A stretch of 64,000 bases of DNA from an uncultured Clostridia bacterium (GCA_947304405.1 CAMZBB010000002.1:1-64000); one strand, 5' to 3'. Positions 7,732 through 17,374 are shown, counted from the stretch's first letter. The notes: generated from the letters alone by a model not told the origin. Program-made: numbers and translations.

Positions 7732-8064
7732 ATGAACAATCAGTTCAAGAAAGGAGTACTTGATCTGTGCGTGCTTGCGTTCCTTGACAAGGGCGACAGC
7801 TACGGCTACGACCTGGCTGACAGCCTTACGGCGAAGATGAACATTGCAGACGGAACGGTTTATCCGATCCTGCGCAAACTGGCAGCTGAAGGAAGCGTAT
7901 CCACGTATCTCAAGGAATCTCAGAACGGACCGCCCAGGAAGTATTACCACCTCACGGACGAAGGCCGTAAGAGACTGCAGAGTGACAAAGCAGAATGGAA
8001 AGAGTTCTCTAAAGCAGTCGACGGCATCATCAATGAGAAACAGGGGGAAGAAGCAGATGAATAA
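7732..8064 (+). CDS. PadR family transcriptional regulator
   Basis: 110 aa winged-helix DNA-binding protein. Hallmarks are KGVLDLCVLAFLDKGDSYGYDL, shown in part by LAFLDKGDSYGYDL, the DGTVYPILRKL recognition region and the PRKYYHLTDEG wing. It probably acts as a dimer repressing its own operon in response to envelope-active or phenolic compounds. Start ATG 7732 follows a GGGGG site. The end overlaps the next gene by 8 bases, the standard PadR-DUF1700 arrangement in Firmicutes. Confidence 0.93.
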   Translation: MNNQFKKGVLDLCVLAFLDKGDSYGYDLADSLTAKMNIADGTVYPILRKLAAEGSVSTYLKESQNGPPRKYYHLTDEGRKRLQSDKAEWKEFSKAVDGIINEKQGEEADE

Positions 8065-8632
8065 AAAAGAATATCTTGATACGCTCGGGAAAGCTCTCGG
8101 CGCTATGCCTTATAAAGATGTAAATGAGATCCTTTATGAGATCGGAACTCATTTTTCCGAGGGCGCGCTCAAGGGCAAGACCGAGGAGGAAATAGCAGAA
8201 GGACTTGGCGATCCCGATGAACTCGCAACTCTGTACAGGGAAGGAATGAAGCTCCCTGAGATAATGAAGAAGCGCAGCAACGCTTTTACGGATACCAAGA
8301 CCGGAGCTGACGGCAGAAGCAAACTCTTCGTGGTTCTTTTCAATGCGTTTGTCGGTATTGAAGTTTGGCTGTTGATCCTTTTCGCTATCTTCGTAGCGGT
8401 CGGCCTTCTGGTATCGTCGGTCGGCGGGATCGTTGCCATCATCACGGGAATCTGCACCGGAGGCATTACATACTACATGGTTCCGTTTATATTCCTGGCA
8501 GTTACCTTGCTGTTCTTTGCAATATTCCTTTTCATCCTCGTGATACTCGGAATCAAGTACTTCGCAAAGGGAACAAAGGCATATGTCAACTGGAATAAGC
8601 GGATCTGGAAAAAAGGATTCGGGGAGGCATGA
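8057..8632 (+). CDS. DUF1700 (HAAS-domain) membrane protein
   Basis: 191 aa. An N-terminal helical HAAS-type domain (KKEYLDTLGKAL..., GDPDELA) is followed by two or three transmembrane helices (about 100-175). These proteins are usually co-transcribed with PadR regulators and are thought to be membrane partners or outputs of them; the biochemical role is unknown. ATG 8057 overlaps the end of padR, so translation is probably coupled; the GGGGGAAG sequence inside padR serves as ribosome site. Confidence 0.85.
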   Translation: MNKKEYLDTLGKALGAMPYKDVNEILYEIGTHFSEGALKGKTEEEIAEGLGDPDELATLYREGMKLPEIMKKRSNAFTDTKTGADGRSKLFVVLFNAFVGIEVWLLILFAIFVAVGLLVSSVGGIVAIITGICTGGITYYMVPFIFLAVTLLFFAIFLFILVILGIKYFAKGTKAYVNWNKRIWKKGFGEA

Positions 8633-8634
8633 AT

Positions 8635-8814
8635 ATGAGCAAAGGTGATATTAAGTTACTCATAACAGGTGTTATCTCACTGTTCCTGGCAATGGTAATG
8701 GGAGTGGTTACGCTTATAACGTTCGCTTTCGGATTTGGCGGGAAATTAAAGGAGATAGACTGGAGCAAGAAATTCGGCTGGAATAAGCAGGCTATTGAAC
8801 AGCCTGTGGACTGA
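8635..8814 (+). CDS. Small membrane protein, third gene of PadR operon
   Basis: 59 aa with one long hydrophobic helix (about residues 6-34) followed by a short basic/aromatic tail. ATG 8635 is preferred over ATG 8629 because GGGGAGG (about 8620-8626) is only 1-2 bases from the earlier codon but well spaced from this one. It overlaps or abuts the DUF1700 gene and probably works with it. No homologue is recognised by eye. Confidence 0.65.
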   Translation: MSKGDIKLLITGVISLFLAMVMGVVTLITFAFGFGGKLKEIDWSKKFGWNKQAIEQPVD

Positions 8815-8864
8815 AGATAAAAGGATAGATTAGAAAACTTCCGGATAAGGGATTTGAGTAAGAG

Positions 8865-8899
8865 AGATGAGGCTGCCTCGAATGAGACAGCCTCTATCT
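8865..8899. terminator. Bidirectional terminator, PadR operon / plsC
   Basis: GAGGCTG (8869-8875) pairs with CAGCCTC (8888-8894), with CTCG/GAG extending inwards and AGAT/ATCT outwards. It lies between two convergent genes and shares the GGCTGCC base with other hairpins in the window. Confidence 0.7.
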
Positions 8900-9675
8900 T
8901 ATTTTCCGTCATAATTGGTCTCGGGATCCCAGTGCATGTCTTCCTGGCGGTGCATCCATTCGGACAGGGCTTCGGTCATTTTGTGAGCATCATTGTCAAA
9001 ATCCTTGCCGTAAAGCGGTTCACCGACGTAGATCCTGATCTTCCTTCTGTGAAAACCGTTGAGAGGGTGAGGGTGCTTTGAAGTGCGGGGCCAGATCTGA
9101 TAGGCGCCTGCGATATAAACGGGAACGAGAGGAACATTTGCCTTGATGGCAAGGTAAGCAGCGCCGTCTTTCATCTCGGCGAGCTTTCCGGTGTGAGTTC
9201 TTGTTCCTTCAGGGAAAACGAAGCAGATGTTGCCCTGTTCGACTTCCTTTTTTGCTTTGATGAGACCTCTGACGGGGTTACCGTAACGGTCAACAGCTAT
9301 ACCGCGGCCGACGCGCATGATAAGGCGGCCGAGTTTGCCGTGGTCAGTCTCGAGATCTGAAGCGGCCAGGCAGCACATCCATTTGAAATGTCCCTTCGGC
9401 AGATAGTCGATGATGAGGACTCCGTCCGGATAGCTCTGGTGGTTGGAAGCGACGACATATGGGTTATTGGCGGGAAAATTCTCTTTCCCGATGCATTTCA
9501 TGTCACACAAGATATGAGTGAGAAGAAGGAAGCCGTTCTTGGCAACGACATCCCAAAAACCTCGTTTGGTGGGATATTTCTCATCAAGCTGGCGATGGTG
9601 CTCAGCGTGGGACAGCTTCTTTTCGCCGGCATTCTCCTGAACGGATGATGCGGTATCCTTTATGTTCTCAGACAT
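8899..9675 (-). CDS. plsC: 1-acyl-sn-glycerol-3-phosphate acyltransferase
   Basis: Makes phosphatidic acid from lysophosphatidic acid at the membrane. 258 aa. The PlsC catalytic motif NHxxxxD appears as NHQSYPD (about residues 78-84), motif III as FPEGTR, and motif IV as VPVYIAGA. A hydrophobic N-terminal stretch (FLLLTHILCDM) probably attaches it to the bilayer. AGAGGGG precedes ATG 9675. It is divergent from an acyl-CoA synthetase gene, so both may serve acyl-chain entry into phospholipid. Confidence 0.9.
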   Translation of the reverse strand: MSENIKDTASSVQENAGEKKLSHAEHHRQLDEKYPTKRGFWDVVAKNGFLLLTHILCDMKCIGKENFPANNPYVVASNHQSYPDGVLIIDYLPKGHFKWMCCLAASDLETDHGKLGRLIMRVGRGIAVDRYGNPVRGLIKAKKEVEQGNICFVFPEGTRTHTGKLAEMKDGAAYLAIKANVPLVPVYIAGAYQIWPRTSKHPHPLNGFHRRKIRIYVGEPLYGKDFDNDAHKMTEALSEWMHRQEDMHWDPETNYDGK

Positions 9676-9832
9676 TCATTACCCCTCTTTGGCTTAATTG
9701 TCTGTAAATAAATATACCTCAGAAAGTGCCAATGTTCCAACTGATTATTCTAAACAACGATTTGTTGTAAAAAATCTAATAAGTATGTTATATTTTCTAA
9801 TGCGCCAAAATGCATATGCGACGGAGGAGACT

Positions 9833-11695
9833 ATGAATCCCGTAAAGGGCACAGCAACATATACGGCAGACAAATTTACCGATATAAGGGATCTTGTCGT
9901 TAAGACTTGCGCCAAATTCCCTGAACTTGATGCCTTTATCTTCAGAAGATCTCCGAAACTTTCCGAAGTTCACAGGACATTCTATGAATACGGCAATGAC
10001 ATTACCGGTCTTGCCACGTACATTCTCAACAGCGAATACGCAGGCGGAAGGCTTGCCGTAGTAGGCGAGAATGCATATGAGTGGTTCGTTTCCTACAATG
10101 CGATCCTTTCTTCCGGCGCAGTCGGCGTTCCTCTTGACAGAGCTCTGCCTGAGGAAGAGTTGATACAGCTGCTCGTAAGATCCAAGAGCAGGGTCATCTT
10201 CTACCAGCACAGGCATCACAAGATGATGCTTTCGATCGCTGAGAAGATCAAGACCGGCGAGCTCGACATTCCGCTCGAAAAGTTCGTGATCTTCTACAAA
10301 GACGGCCTTACGGGCAAGAAACCCGAAGATACATGGCCTGAGGACGATGACAGGTTCTGCGACATCTACGACTGGATCAGGGAGGGTAACGAACTCCGTG
10401 AGAAGGGCGACACCAAGTTCGAGAATACCGAGATAGACGTTAAGGCTGCGAAGATCATACTTTTCACGTCCGGTACTACCTCGATGAGCAAAGGCGTACT
10501 GCTCTCACATGACAACATCTGTTCCAACGTCTATGCGATCTCGCAGACATTGGACGTAAGAAGGGGAGACCGTGCGTTCTCCATCCTGCCTTTGCATCAT
10601 ACATTTGAGAATACCTGCGATTTCTTTATCCTTTCGTGCGGTGCGTGCATCTGCATGTGCGACGGACTCCGATACATCGTCAAGAATATGGAAGAGTGGA
10701 AGCCGAATGTCTGCATCTCGGTGCCTCTGCTTTTCGAGAACATATACGAGAAGATAGAAGACGGCATCAAGGCATCCGGCAAGGAGAAGGCCATAGCAAT
10801 AGCCAGGCCCGTAACAAGGTTCCTCAGGCGTATCGGCATTGATGTCAGACGTAATGTGTTCCGCGACATCCTTGATAAGCTCGGAGGCAATTTCCGCATG
10901 ATCGTAATCGGCGGCGCGGGAATAGACAAGAAATACATCGATGCTTTCACTGATTTCGGACTTCAGTTCTTCATGGGCTACGGCCTTACGGAGACGTCAC
11001 CTGTTATTTCCGTAACCAATGAGGTCTGCAACGTCCATGGCTCGGTCGGCCGTCCGCTGCCCGGCATCACGGCTGCGATTGACGCGGAAGGCAAAGGACC
11101 GAAGGCTGTCGGCGAGATCCTTACGAAGTCCGACTGCGTTATGCTCGGATATTTCGAGAATGAAGAAGCGACGGCTGAGGCTATCGATTCTGACGGGTGG
11201 TTCCACACCGGCGACATGGGATATATCGACAAGACAGGTTCGATCCATATTACAGGACGCGTTAAGTCCATGATCGTTCTCACAAACGGAAAGAAGGCTT
11301 TCCCCGAGGAGATCGAGGCCGTCATTACTGAGATCAAGGGCGTTTCCGAGGCGTTTGTCTGGGGCAATAAGAATGACCGTGAAGCGATCGACATCTGTGC
11401 AAAGCTTCTGATCGACCGTAAGGCCATCGGCGCCGAACTTGGTCTCAAGACAGAACCTGATGATTCCCAGGTCGAGACATACCTTAATGACAAGATGCAT
11501 GAGGCCAACCGCAAGATGCCTCAGTATAAGATCGTACGTAATTATGTATTCTCTGAAGAGGACATGATCAAGACGACTACTCTCAAGATAAAGCGTCCCA
11601 AGGAACAGGAGCATATCGAGGGACGTCTTTCTGAGTGCGGACGCACGATGTACGAGATGAACGGTAAGAATTTCGATAAGATGATCAAGGCGTGA
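9833..11695 (+). CDS. AMP-dependent long-chain acyl-CoA synthetase
   Basis: 620 aa ANL-superfamily enzyme that activates a carboxylate as acyl-AMP and transfers it to CoA. Seen: P-loop-like FTSGTTSMSKGV, core motif GYGLTETSP, and the hinge motif WFHTGDMGYID. Similarity is to long-chain fatty-acyl ligases (FadD/AMP-binding type), though the chain length cannot be read from sequence. The frame is open back to 9698, but ATG 9833 has GGAGGAG at a correct distance and an extended -10 (TGTTATATT) lies about 45 bases upstream; the longer N-terminus is unlikely. It faces away from plsC. Confidence 0.85.
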   Translation: MNPVKGTATYTADKFTDIRDLVVKTCAKFPELDAFIFRRSPKLSEVHRTFYEYGNDITGLATYILNSEYAGGRLAVVGENAYEWFVSYNAILSSGAVGVPLDRALPEEELIQLLVRSKSRVIFYQHRHHKMMLSIAEKIKTGELDIPLEKFVIFYKDGLTGKKPEDTWPEDDDRFCDIYDWIREGNELREKGDTKFENTEIDVKAAKIILFTSGTTSMSKGVLLSHDNICSNVYAISQTLDVRRGDRAFSILPLHHTFENTCDFFILSCGACICMCDGLRYIVKNMEEWKPNVCISVPLLFENIYEKIEDGIKASGKEKAIAIARPVTRFLRRIGIDVRRNVFRDILDKLGGNFRMIVIGGAGIDKKYIDAFTDFGLQFFMGYGLTETSPVISVTNEVCNVHGSVGRPLPGITAAIDAEGKGPKAVGEILTKSDCVMLGYFENEEATAEAIDSDGWFHTGDMGYIDKTGSIHITGRVKSMIVLTNGKKAFPEEIEAVITEIKGVSEAFVWGNKNDREAIDICAKLLIDRKAIGAELGLKTEPDDSQVETYLNDKMHEANRKMPQYKIVRNYVFSEEDMIKTTTLKIKRPKEQEHIEGRLSECGRTMYEMNGKNFDKMIKA

Positions 11696-11708
11696 GGCCT
11701 AATTTACC

Positions 11709-12287
11709 GTGAGTACTACCAGGATAATAGATATTGGCGGCCGTGCCGTCATTGCCTGTTTTGAACGCAAAAGGGTCAGGAATATCAATGTCCGCGTCAG
11801 GCGTGACGGGACTCTTTATGCATCCATGCCTTATTGGGTAAGTTACGCAGAGGCTGAAAGATTCATTTTGTCCAAGTCTTCGTTTTTCATAAAGGCTTTA
11901 GACGAAATATCCAGAAGAAAAGACGAAGAAGACGAGTGGAAGAATATCGACAGGGAATCTGAAGAGAGATTCAGGGAACTGATCTCGGAACTTATCAGAT
12001 TTCACATGCCCTATTTTGCGGCAAGGGGAGTCTCATCTCCTTCAAAAGTGGTCATCGGGCATTACAGGTCCTTTTGGGGAGAATGCCTTAACAAGAGGGG
12101 CATATTGAAGTTTTCCACGAGGCTTATCGGTAAGGATGAAGACCTGATCGAATATGTTGTCGTCCATGAACTTGCCCATTTTCTCGTGCCTAACCACTCG
12201 GAAGCGTTCTGGAATATTGTCGGAAGCATTATTCCGGACTATAAGACGAGAAGAAAGAGACTGAATGGAAAAGGCGTAAAAAGATAA
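11709..12287 (+). CDS. YgjP-type (DUF45) zinc metallopeptidase domain protein
   Basis: 192 aa. Contains the zinc signature HELAH (about residues 153-157) and a downstream NHSEAFW that supplies the third ligand region, the pattern of the DUF45/YgjP family related to SprT and M48 peptidases. Upstream YRSFWGECLNKRGILKFSTR matches the conserved family core in which a short strand precedes the helix. Substrate unknown. The GTG start at 11709 lies 13 bases after the acyl-CoA synthetase stop, with no strong ribosome site, so coupled translation is likely. Confidence 0.82.
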   Translation: MSTTRIIDIGGRAVIACFERKRVRNINVRVRRDGTLYASMPYWVSYAEAERFILSKSSFFIKALDEISRRKDEEDEWKNIDRESEERFRELISELIRFHMPYFAARGVSSPSKVVIGHYRSFWGECLNKRGILKFSTRLIGKDEDLIEYVVVHELAHFLVPNHSEAFWNIVGSIIPDYKTRRKRLNGKGVKR

Positions 12288-12338
12288 AAAATAAGTGCGT
12301 TTTTAGTATATAATTCTCTTGTATCGGAGGATGTGCCC

Positions 12339-15300
12339 ATGGCTGAAAATACTAATGACAGAGCTTCTGTAAAATTCGATCTGTGGGAGCGAAAGCTTCT
12401 TGACCTTAGTACCCGCAACAGTCTTCTCAACTTGAAGATCAAGGGTTCATGTGTTCCTTTGTTCGTGCCCGCATTGGGCGAACTGGAAGATACGCTTGTT
12501 GAAAATAAGGAATACCGCATAATTCCGAGAAAGAGTCCTGAGAAGAAAGCTGCAAAAGAGGAAACAAAGCCTGAGAATGAGGGCAGTTCCGAAACCAAGG
12601 CAATAGAACCGGTCTCCGAAGAAAAGCCTTTGGAAGAGGCACCCGCACTTCCTAAGACTGCCGCTCCGGCAGAGCCTTTGACTGAATCCGAATCAAAGCC
12701 TGAAGTATCGGGTATCCCGGCACGCGACTATTCAATTGAAGATATCGCTAATACTGAAGAATTCAAGGAATACATCACCACGGAAACAAGCAAGGGCAAG
12801 CTTTGCTCTTCGCTTACTTCTTCTGAACTTGGCGATAAGGTCAAGAGCCTTTACCGAGCCGCAAAGACTTCCATCGAAGAGAACGGTGCGAGCACTTTGT
12901 ATCTGGCGGTCGGCTTTATCAAGTGGTTTGAAAAGGATAAGCCGGATGCCTTCTACGCTCCGATAATCCTTATCCCGGTCGAACTCATAAGGAAATCTAT
13001 CCTTCTCGGATATGCAATGCGCAAAAGAGATGAGGATTCCCTTATCAACATTACGATCCTCGAGAAGCTCAGACAGGATTTCGATATAGACGTTTCCGAG
13101 CTTTTGGGGGACCTTCCGACTGATGAGCACGGTATCGACGTTAACGAGGTAATGAAACTCGTTGAAGCACACATAGCCGGAATGAACGGATGGAAAGTCA
13201 TCAGGTCGTGCGTGTTGGGCAATTTCTCGTTCTCGCAGTTTGTTATGTGGAATGACATGCACAGCCACCGCGAAACCATTGCCAAGAACAAGGTCGTCGA
13301 TAGCCTTATCAACGGATCGCTTACATGGGATGCACGCAATCTGTCGGCTATGGAAGATGTTAATGAGAGTGAAGTGCTTCTCCCGATCACGGCTGACGGT
13401 TCACAGCTCAAAGCAATTGCGGCCGCTACGCCAACTGAGAGCTATGAGGGAGAGAGCTTTGTCCTCCACGGCCCTCCGGGAACGGGCAAGTCTCAGACGA
13501 TCACTTCTATAATCGCCAACTGCTTGGCCAACGGCAAAACGGTCCTTTTCGCTGCCGAAAAGAAGGCCGCTCTCGATGTTGTCTATTCGCGTCTCGACAG
13601 GATCGGCATTGCTCCGTTCTGTCTTGAGCTTCATTCCAACAAGGTCAGAAAGAGCCACGTGCTCAATCAGCTTAAGGAAGCAAGTGAGGTAAGGTCCAAG
13701 CTGCCTTCGAGCGAGGATTTCGAAAAGCAGCTGGCTGACATAACTGCAAGAAGGAATGAACTCGACAAGTACGTGAAAGAGCTTCACGTCAGGCGCGGTT
13801 GCGGAATGTCGCTTTTCGAGCTCATTAACATGTTCGCTGCGAATGAGAATGCTCCTGATATAGCGCCTTTCGACCAGGGATTTGTAAATGAGGCCTCGGA
13901 GGCCCGCGTCAACGAGATCGAAGCTGGCTTGGGCGAGTTAGTTGCCGCGTCAGGAGATCTCGGAGGAAAGCTCTCTTTCGTCAAAGCAACCGAATTCTCT
14001 CAGGAAGCCAAGCAGAATCTCGGCAGATCCTGCGAAGCCTTCTACAACGCATATTCGCAGTTTGACGCTGCTCTCACCAATTTCATGCAGTGGACGGCTC
14101 AGGCTCAGTGCTCTGTTATGGGTGCTGAAGACACCAACCTCAAAAAGAAGACATACTTGAGGCTTGCTTCGGCTATCTATGGATTATCAACCATGGGACT
14201 TCCTGCTTCATGGCTCGGATGCCGTGACTTCAGGTCGCTTTCCGTCAGGCTTGATGCGCTTATTGCCGCAGGCAGTTCCTATCTGCAGCAGAAGAATGCT
14301 CTTTCGGCCGGTTGGGCTGACGGTTTCTTTTCCTGTGACGGCTTAAGGCTCCAGGCAGAGTTCAATGCCGCCAATTCGAAGGGCGGATTGGGAAGGTCGC
14401 TCGGTATCGGCGGCGTCTATAAACAGGTCAAGGTCTTTGATAAGACCGGTGCCGGAAAGGACAATCTTGGTCCTGCTCTTGATGCACTCGTTGCTTTCCA
14501 GAGGACGGAAGCTTCGATCAGACAGGGACTTGCGCAGGATGCCGTCTATCTGGGAGGACTTTACAATCCCCAGGCTCCATTGCCGTGTTTTGACATGAAT
14601 GCCGTTCAAAGTCTTAATCAGAGGAGCCTTGCTCTCATGAACGAGGCTGATTCCTGCGATATTTCTGGTAATGCAAGATGCGTTCTTGCCGCAAACCAGG
14701 GAGCATGCGCTTGTGCATCAGCCCTTATGGCTGCAGGACAAAACCTTGAAGCGGCATACAATGTGTTAAGACAGACATACGGTTTTGAAGATGAAGTCTT
14801 CATGCCCGACAACGGTCTGCTGATCGACAAGAAGGCCATGGTCAATGAACTTGCAGAAAATGCCGATCTGTTAAGAACGAAGATCACATTCAACAGGGTT
14901 TCTTCTAAATGCCTGAACTATAAGATAAGCGGATTGATAAAAGACTATGAAGAAGGCAGGATAGAGGGCAGCCTGCTCGTTCCCGCTTTCAGAAAACAAT
15001 ATGCCAAGATGCTTGTAACCCTGATGATCGACAGTTCTGAAACATTCAGGGACTTCAGCGCTTCATTGTTCGAAGAGAAGATCGCAAGACTTAATGCTCT
15101 GGGAAACGAGTTCGAGAAGCTTACCCGTCAGGAGATCTACTTAAGGATCGCCAAGACACTTCCCAATCTTACAAAGGATGCCAATGCAAAGTCTGCGCTC
15201 GGCATATTGCAGCACGCCATAAAGAGCGGCGGAAGGGGAGTATCCATCAGAACGCTGTTCTCAAAGATAGGCAACATAATGCTCAAGCTTTGCCCGTGCG

Positions 15301-16766
15301 TTCTCATGAGCCCTCTGTCTTGTGCGCAGTATCTTGCGCCTAACGAGGATTCGCCGTTTGACGTCGTTGTTTTCGACGAGGCTTCGCAGCTGCCTACATG
15401 CAAGGCTGTCGGCGTGATCGCAAGAGGCAAGAATGCCGTTATCGTGGGTGACCCCAAGCAGATGCCGCCTACGTCATTCTTCCGTGAAATGGTCTTTGAT
15501 GATGAGAATTATGAGATCGAAGACTTAGAGAGCATCCTTGATGACTGCCTCGCGATCGGAATGCCCGAGCTTCATCTGCTCTGGCACTACAGGAGCCGTC
15601 ACGAGAGCCTTATCACGTTCTCAAACAAGCTCTTCTATGAAGGAAAACTCTATACTTTCCCGTCGGCCGATGACCGTAATTCCATGGTTACGCTGGAAAT
15701 GGTGCAGGGAACCTTTGACAGCGGCAATTCAAGAACGAACAGGGCAGAGGCGGAGGCTGTCGTCAATGAGATGGCTGCAAGATGCCACGATCCGATACGT
15801 TCTAAACAGACTTTGGGCGTCGTAACCTTCAACATCCAGCAGCAGTCGCTTATCGAGGACCTCCTTGATGAGAAGTGCAAGACAGATCCCGAGCTTGAAA
15901 GCTGGGCGTTCAATGGTGAGGAACCCGTATTCATCAAGAACCTTGAGAACGTACAGGGTGATGAAAGGGACGTTATCCTGTTCTCTGTCGGATACGGCCA
16001 GGATGAGACGGGAAGGATGATAATGAACTTCGGTCCGCTGAACCGTGACGGCGGATGGAGAAGATTGAATGTTGCCGTTACGCGTTCGCGTCTCGAGATG
16101 AAGGTGTTTTCGTCGATTACGGCTGACCAGATCAGGATCAGCGAATCATCCTCGGAGGGCGTAAGGGCTCTCAAGCGGTTCCTGCAGTATGCTGCGGGAA
16201 GCGAAGCTTGGGATGCTATGGCTGACGGAGAGAACGTCAACACTGCATCATCCACGCCTTTGATCGACAGGAGCCTTAAGTTTACCGGCATCGCGGATGA
16301 CATCTGCGACAGGCTTGCCAAACTCGGATATCAGACTGACCGTAACATCGGAAAGTCGGGTTTCAAGGTTGATATAGGCGTTGTCTCGCCTTCGGATCCG
16401 GGCAAATACTGCCTCGGCATCCTTCTTGACGGCAAGAGCTATGCTGAAGCCGGAACGACGACTTCCCGTGAGATCTCGCAGATCTCCGTGCTGAAGGGAT
16501 TCGGTTGGAACGTTGTCAGAATATGGTCTCTCGAATGGTGGGAGAACCCGGATATTGTCATTTCGCAGTGCATCGAGAAGATAGATGCCGCCGAGAATGC
16601 ATCTAAGCAGGCAGAAGCTACGGAAGAAACTGTTCCGGAAAAGACGGCTGAGCCTTCTGAGCCTGAGATCCCGATAATCGACGGGACCGGTCCGATAGTT
16701 GAGGAGGAGACTCCTGCTTCTGAGGATGAGGAGCAAAAAAAAACACTGAATCCGGAACAGGACTGA
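12339..16766 (+). CDS. DUF4011 superfamily-1 helicase with C-terminal nuclease-like domain
   Basis: 1475 aa before its stop. Order of domains: DUF4011 at the N-terminus (KLLDLSTRNSLLNL), a 60-residue Glu/Pro/Lys-rich insert, SF1 helicase core with Walker A GPPGTGKS (about 378) and a far-separated Walker B FDEASQLP (about 1013) plus GDPKQMPP, helicase motifs near QGDERDVILFS and NVAVTRSR, then a restriction-nuclease-like (MTES_1575/Vsr-like) domain with LLDGKSY and GWNVVRIWSLEWW (about 1363-1405). Such proteins normally end in a DUF3320 domain; here that part is in the -1 frame downstream. CGGAGG supports ATG 12339; a GTG 6 bases earlier is too close. DUF4011-helicase-Vsr-DUF3320 proteins are recurrently linked to antiviral defence; this link is from family knowledge. 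Confidence 0.88.
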   Translation: MAENTNDRASVKFDLWERKLLDLSTRNSLLNLKIKGSCVPLFVPALGELEDTLVENKEYRIIPRKSPEKKAAKEETKPENEGSSETKAIEPVSEEKPLEEAPALPKTAAPAEPLTESESKPEVSGIPARDYSIEDIANTEEFKEYITTETSKGKLCSSLTSSELGDKVKSLYRAAKTSIEENGASTLYLAVGFIKWFEKDKPDAFYAPIILIPVELIRKSILLGYAMRKRDEDSLINITILEKLRQDFDIDVSELLGDLPTDEHGIDVNEVMKLVEAHIAGMNGWKVIRSCVLGNFSFSQFVMWNDMHSHRETIAKNKVVDSLINGSLTWDARNLSAMEDVNESEVLLPITADGSQLKAIAAATPTESYEGESFVLHGPPGTGKSQTITSIIANCLANGKTVLFAAEKKAALDVVYSRLDRIGIAPFCLELHSNKVRKSHVLNQLKEASEVRSKLPSSEDFEKQLADITARRNELDKYVKELHVRRGCGMSLFELINMFAANENAPDIAPFDQGFVNEASEARVNEIEAGLGELVAASGDLGGKLSFVKATEFSQEAKQNLGRSCEAFYNAYSQFDAALTNFMQWTAQAQCSVMGAEDTNLKKKTYLRLASAIYGLSTMGLPASWLGCRDFRSLSVRLDALIAAGSSYLQQKNALSAGWADGFFSCDGLRLQAEFNAANSKGGLGRSLGIGGVYKQVKVFDKTGAGKDNLGPALDALVAFQRTEASIRQGLAQDAVYLGGLYNPQAPLPCFDMNAVQSLNQRSLALMNEADSCDISGNARCVLAANQGACACASALMAAGQNLEAAYNVLRQTYGFEDEVFMPDNGLLIDKKAMVNELAENADLLRTKITFNRVSSKCLNYKISGLIKDYEEGRIEGSLLVPAFRKQYAKMLVTLMIDSSETFRDFSASLFEEKIARLNALGNEFEKLTRQEIYLRIAKTLPNLTKDANAKSALGILQHAIKSGGRGVSIRTLFSKIGNIMLKLCPCVLMSPLSCAQYLAPNEDSPFDVVVFDEASQLPTCKAVGVIARGKNAVIVGDPKQMPPTSFFREMVFDDENYEIEDLESILDDCLAIGMPELHLLWHYRSRHESLITFSNKLFYEGKLYTFPSADDRNSMVTLEMVQGTFDSGNSRTNRAEAEAVVNEMAARCHDPIRSKQTLGVVTFNIQQQSLIEDLLDEKCKTDPELESWAFNGEEPVFIKNLENVQGDERDVILFSVGYGQDETGRMIMNFGPLNRDGGWRRLNVAVTRSRLEMKVFSSITADQIRISESSSEGVRALKRFLQYAAGSEAWDAMADGENVNTASSTPLIDRSLKFTGIADDICDRLAKLGYQTDRNIGKSGFKVDIGVVSPSDPGKYCLGILLDGKSYAEAGTTTSREISQISVLKGFGWNVVRIWSLEWWENPDIVISQCIEKIDAAENASKQAEATEETVPEKTAEPSEPEIPIIDGTGPIVEEETPASEDEEQKKTLNPEQD
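16730..16766 (+). promoter_or_regulatory. Nine-A slippery run joining helicase and DUF3320 frames
   Basis: A9 at 16735-16743 lies in the only 36-base stretch where both frames are open: the -1 frame is closed by TGA at 16727-16729, and the helicase frame stops at 16764-16766. A -1 ribosomal slip on A-AAA-AAA, or addition of one A by RNA polymerase, would join them into about 1678 residues. A one-base homopolymer deletion in the strain or assembly would look the same. Confidence 0.6.
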
Positions 16767-16786
16767 CTCCGAATGCCCAGACATAC

Positions 16787-17374
16787 ATGAGGCTGGGCGT
16801 TCCGCTTAAGCCCATGTCGTCACAGACTTTCTGTGATCCTTTGTATACCAAGGCCCTGACTGAACTTGCCGTCAGGCTTGTTCAGGCTGAATCTCCCATC
16901 AGTTCTGACGTTATTGCCTCTGAAATGCTTGAAATGCTCGGGATAAGCAAGTCTACGGCTAAACTGAAGGCCAGATGCGACTATCTGATAAAGAATACCA
17001 GGCTGCCTTATACGGTTCAGGAGCTTGACGGGGATGAAACGCGCGAAGGAACAAAGATCTTCTGGGCTGACCGTGAATCCTCAAACGGCATATGTCCTTT
17101 CTACAGAGTGCCCGCCATTGGCGGAAAACCCAGAAAGGCAGCTGACATAGCGGTTCAGGAAGCTGCCAGGGCAGTGATAGACGTCGCCGAAGAGCAGATG
17201 GGGCTTCCGCGGGAAAGTCTCATAACCGAGGCTGCCAAGGCTTTGGGATTTGCCAGAGCGGCATCAAACACGGACTGCTACAAGCTCTGCGGGCAGGCGG
17301 TTGACTATGCTTTCGGGCTGGGGGCCTTGAAAGTGGACGACAACGGCTTCATAACGCCTTCCAAAACAAATTAA
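16787..17374 (+). CDS. DUF3320 domain, probably the detached C-terminus of the helicase
   Basis: 195 aa from the first ATG, but that ATG has no ribosome binding site and the frame is open upstream to 16730, through the nine-A run. Content: winged-helix-like stretch (LVQAESPISSDVIASEMLEMLG), a basic-hydrophobic middle (YRVPAIGGKPRKAADIA) and a second repeat-like helical unit (DVAEEQMGLPRESLITEAAKALGF, read in pieces), with the DUF3320 pattern of VxRxAxxxG-x-R-AxS. In relatives this domain is fused behind the nuclease domain of the preceding protein. It is therefore best read as part of the same polypeptide made by frameshifting, or as a broken gene. Confidence 0.7.
   Translation: MRLGVPLKPMSSQTFCDPLYTKALTELAVRLVQAESPISSDVIASEMLEMLGISKSTAKLKARCDYLIKNTRLPYTVQELDGDETREGTKIFWADRESSNGICPFYRVPAIGGKPRKAADIAVQEAARAVIDVAEEQMGLPRESLITEAAKALGFARAASNTDCYKLCGQAVDYAFGLGALKVDDNGFITPSKTN

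Noticed and set aside
12339-17374. A complete multi-gene defence island
   Set aside because: Only the helicase/DUF3320 unit fits; neighbours on both sides (metallopeptidase, fba) are ordinary chromosomal genes, and no methylase, integrase or toxin is seen.
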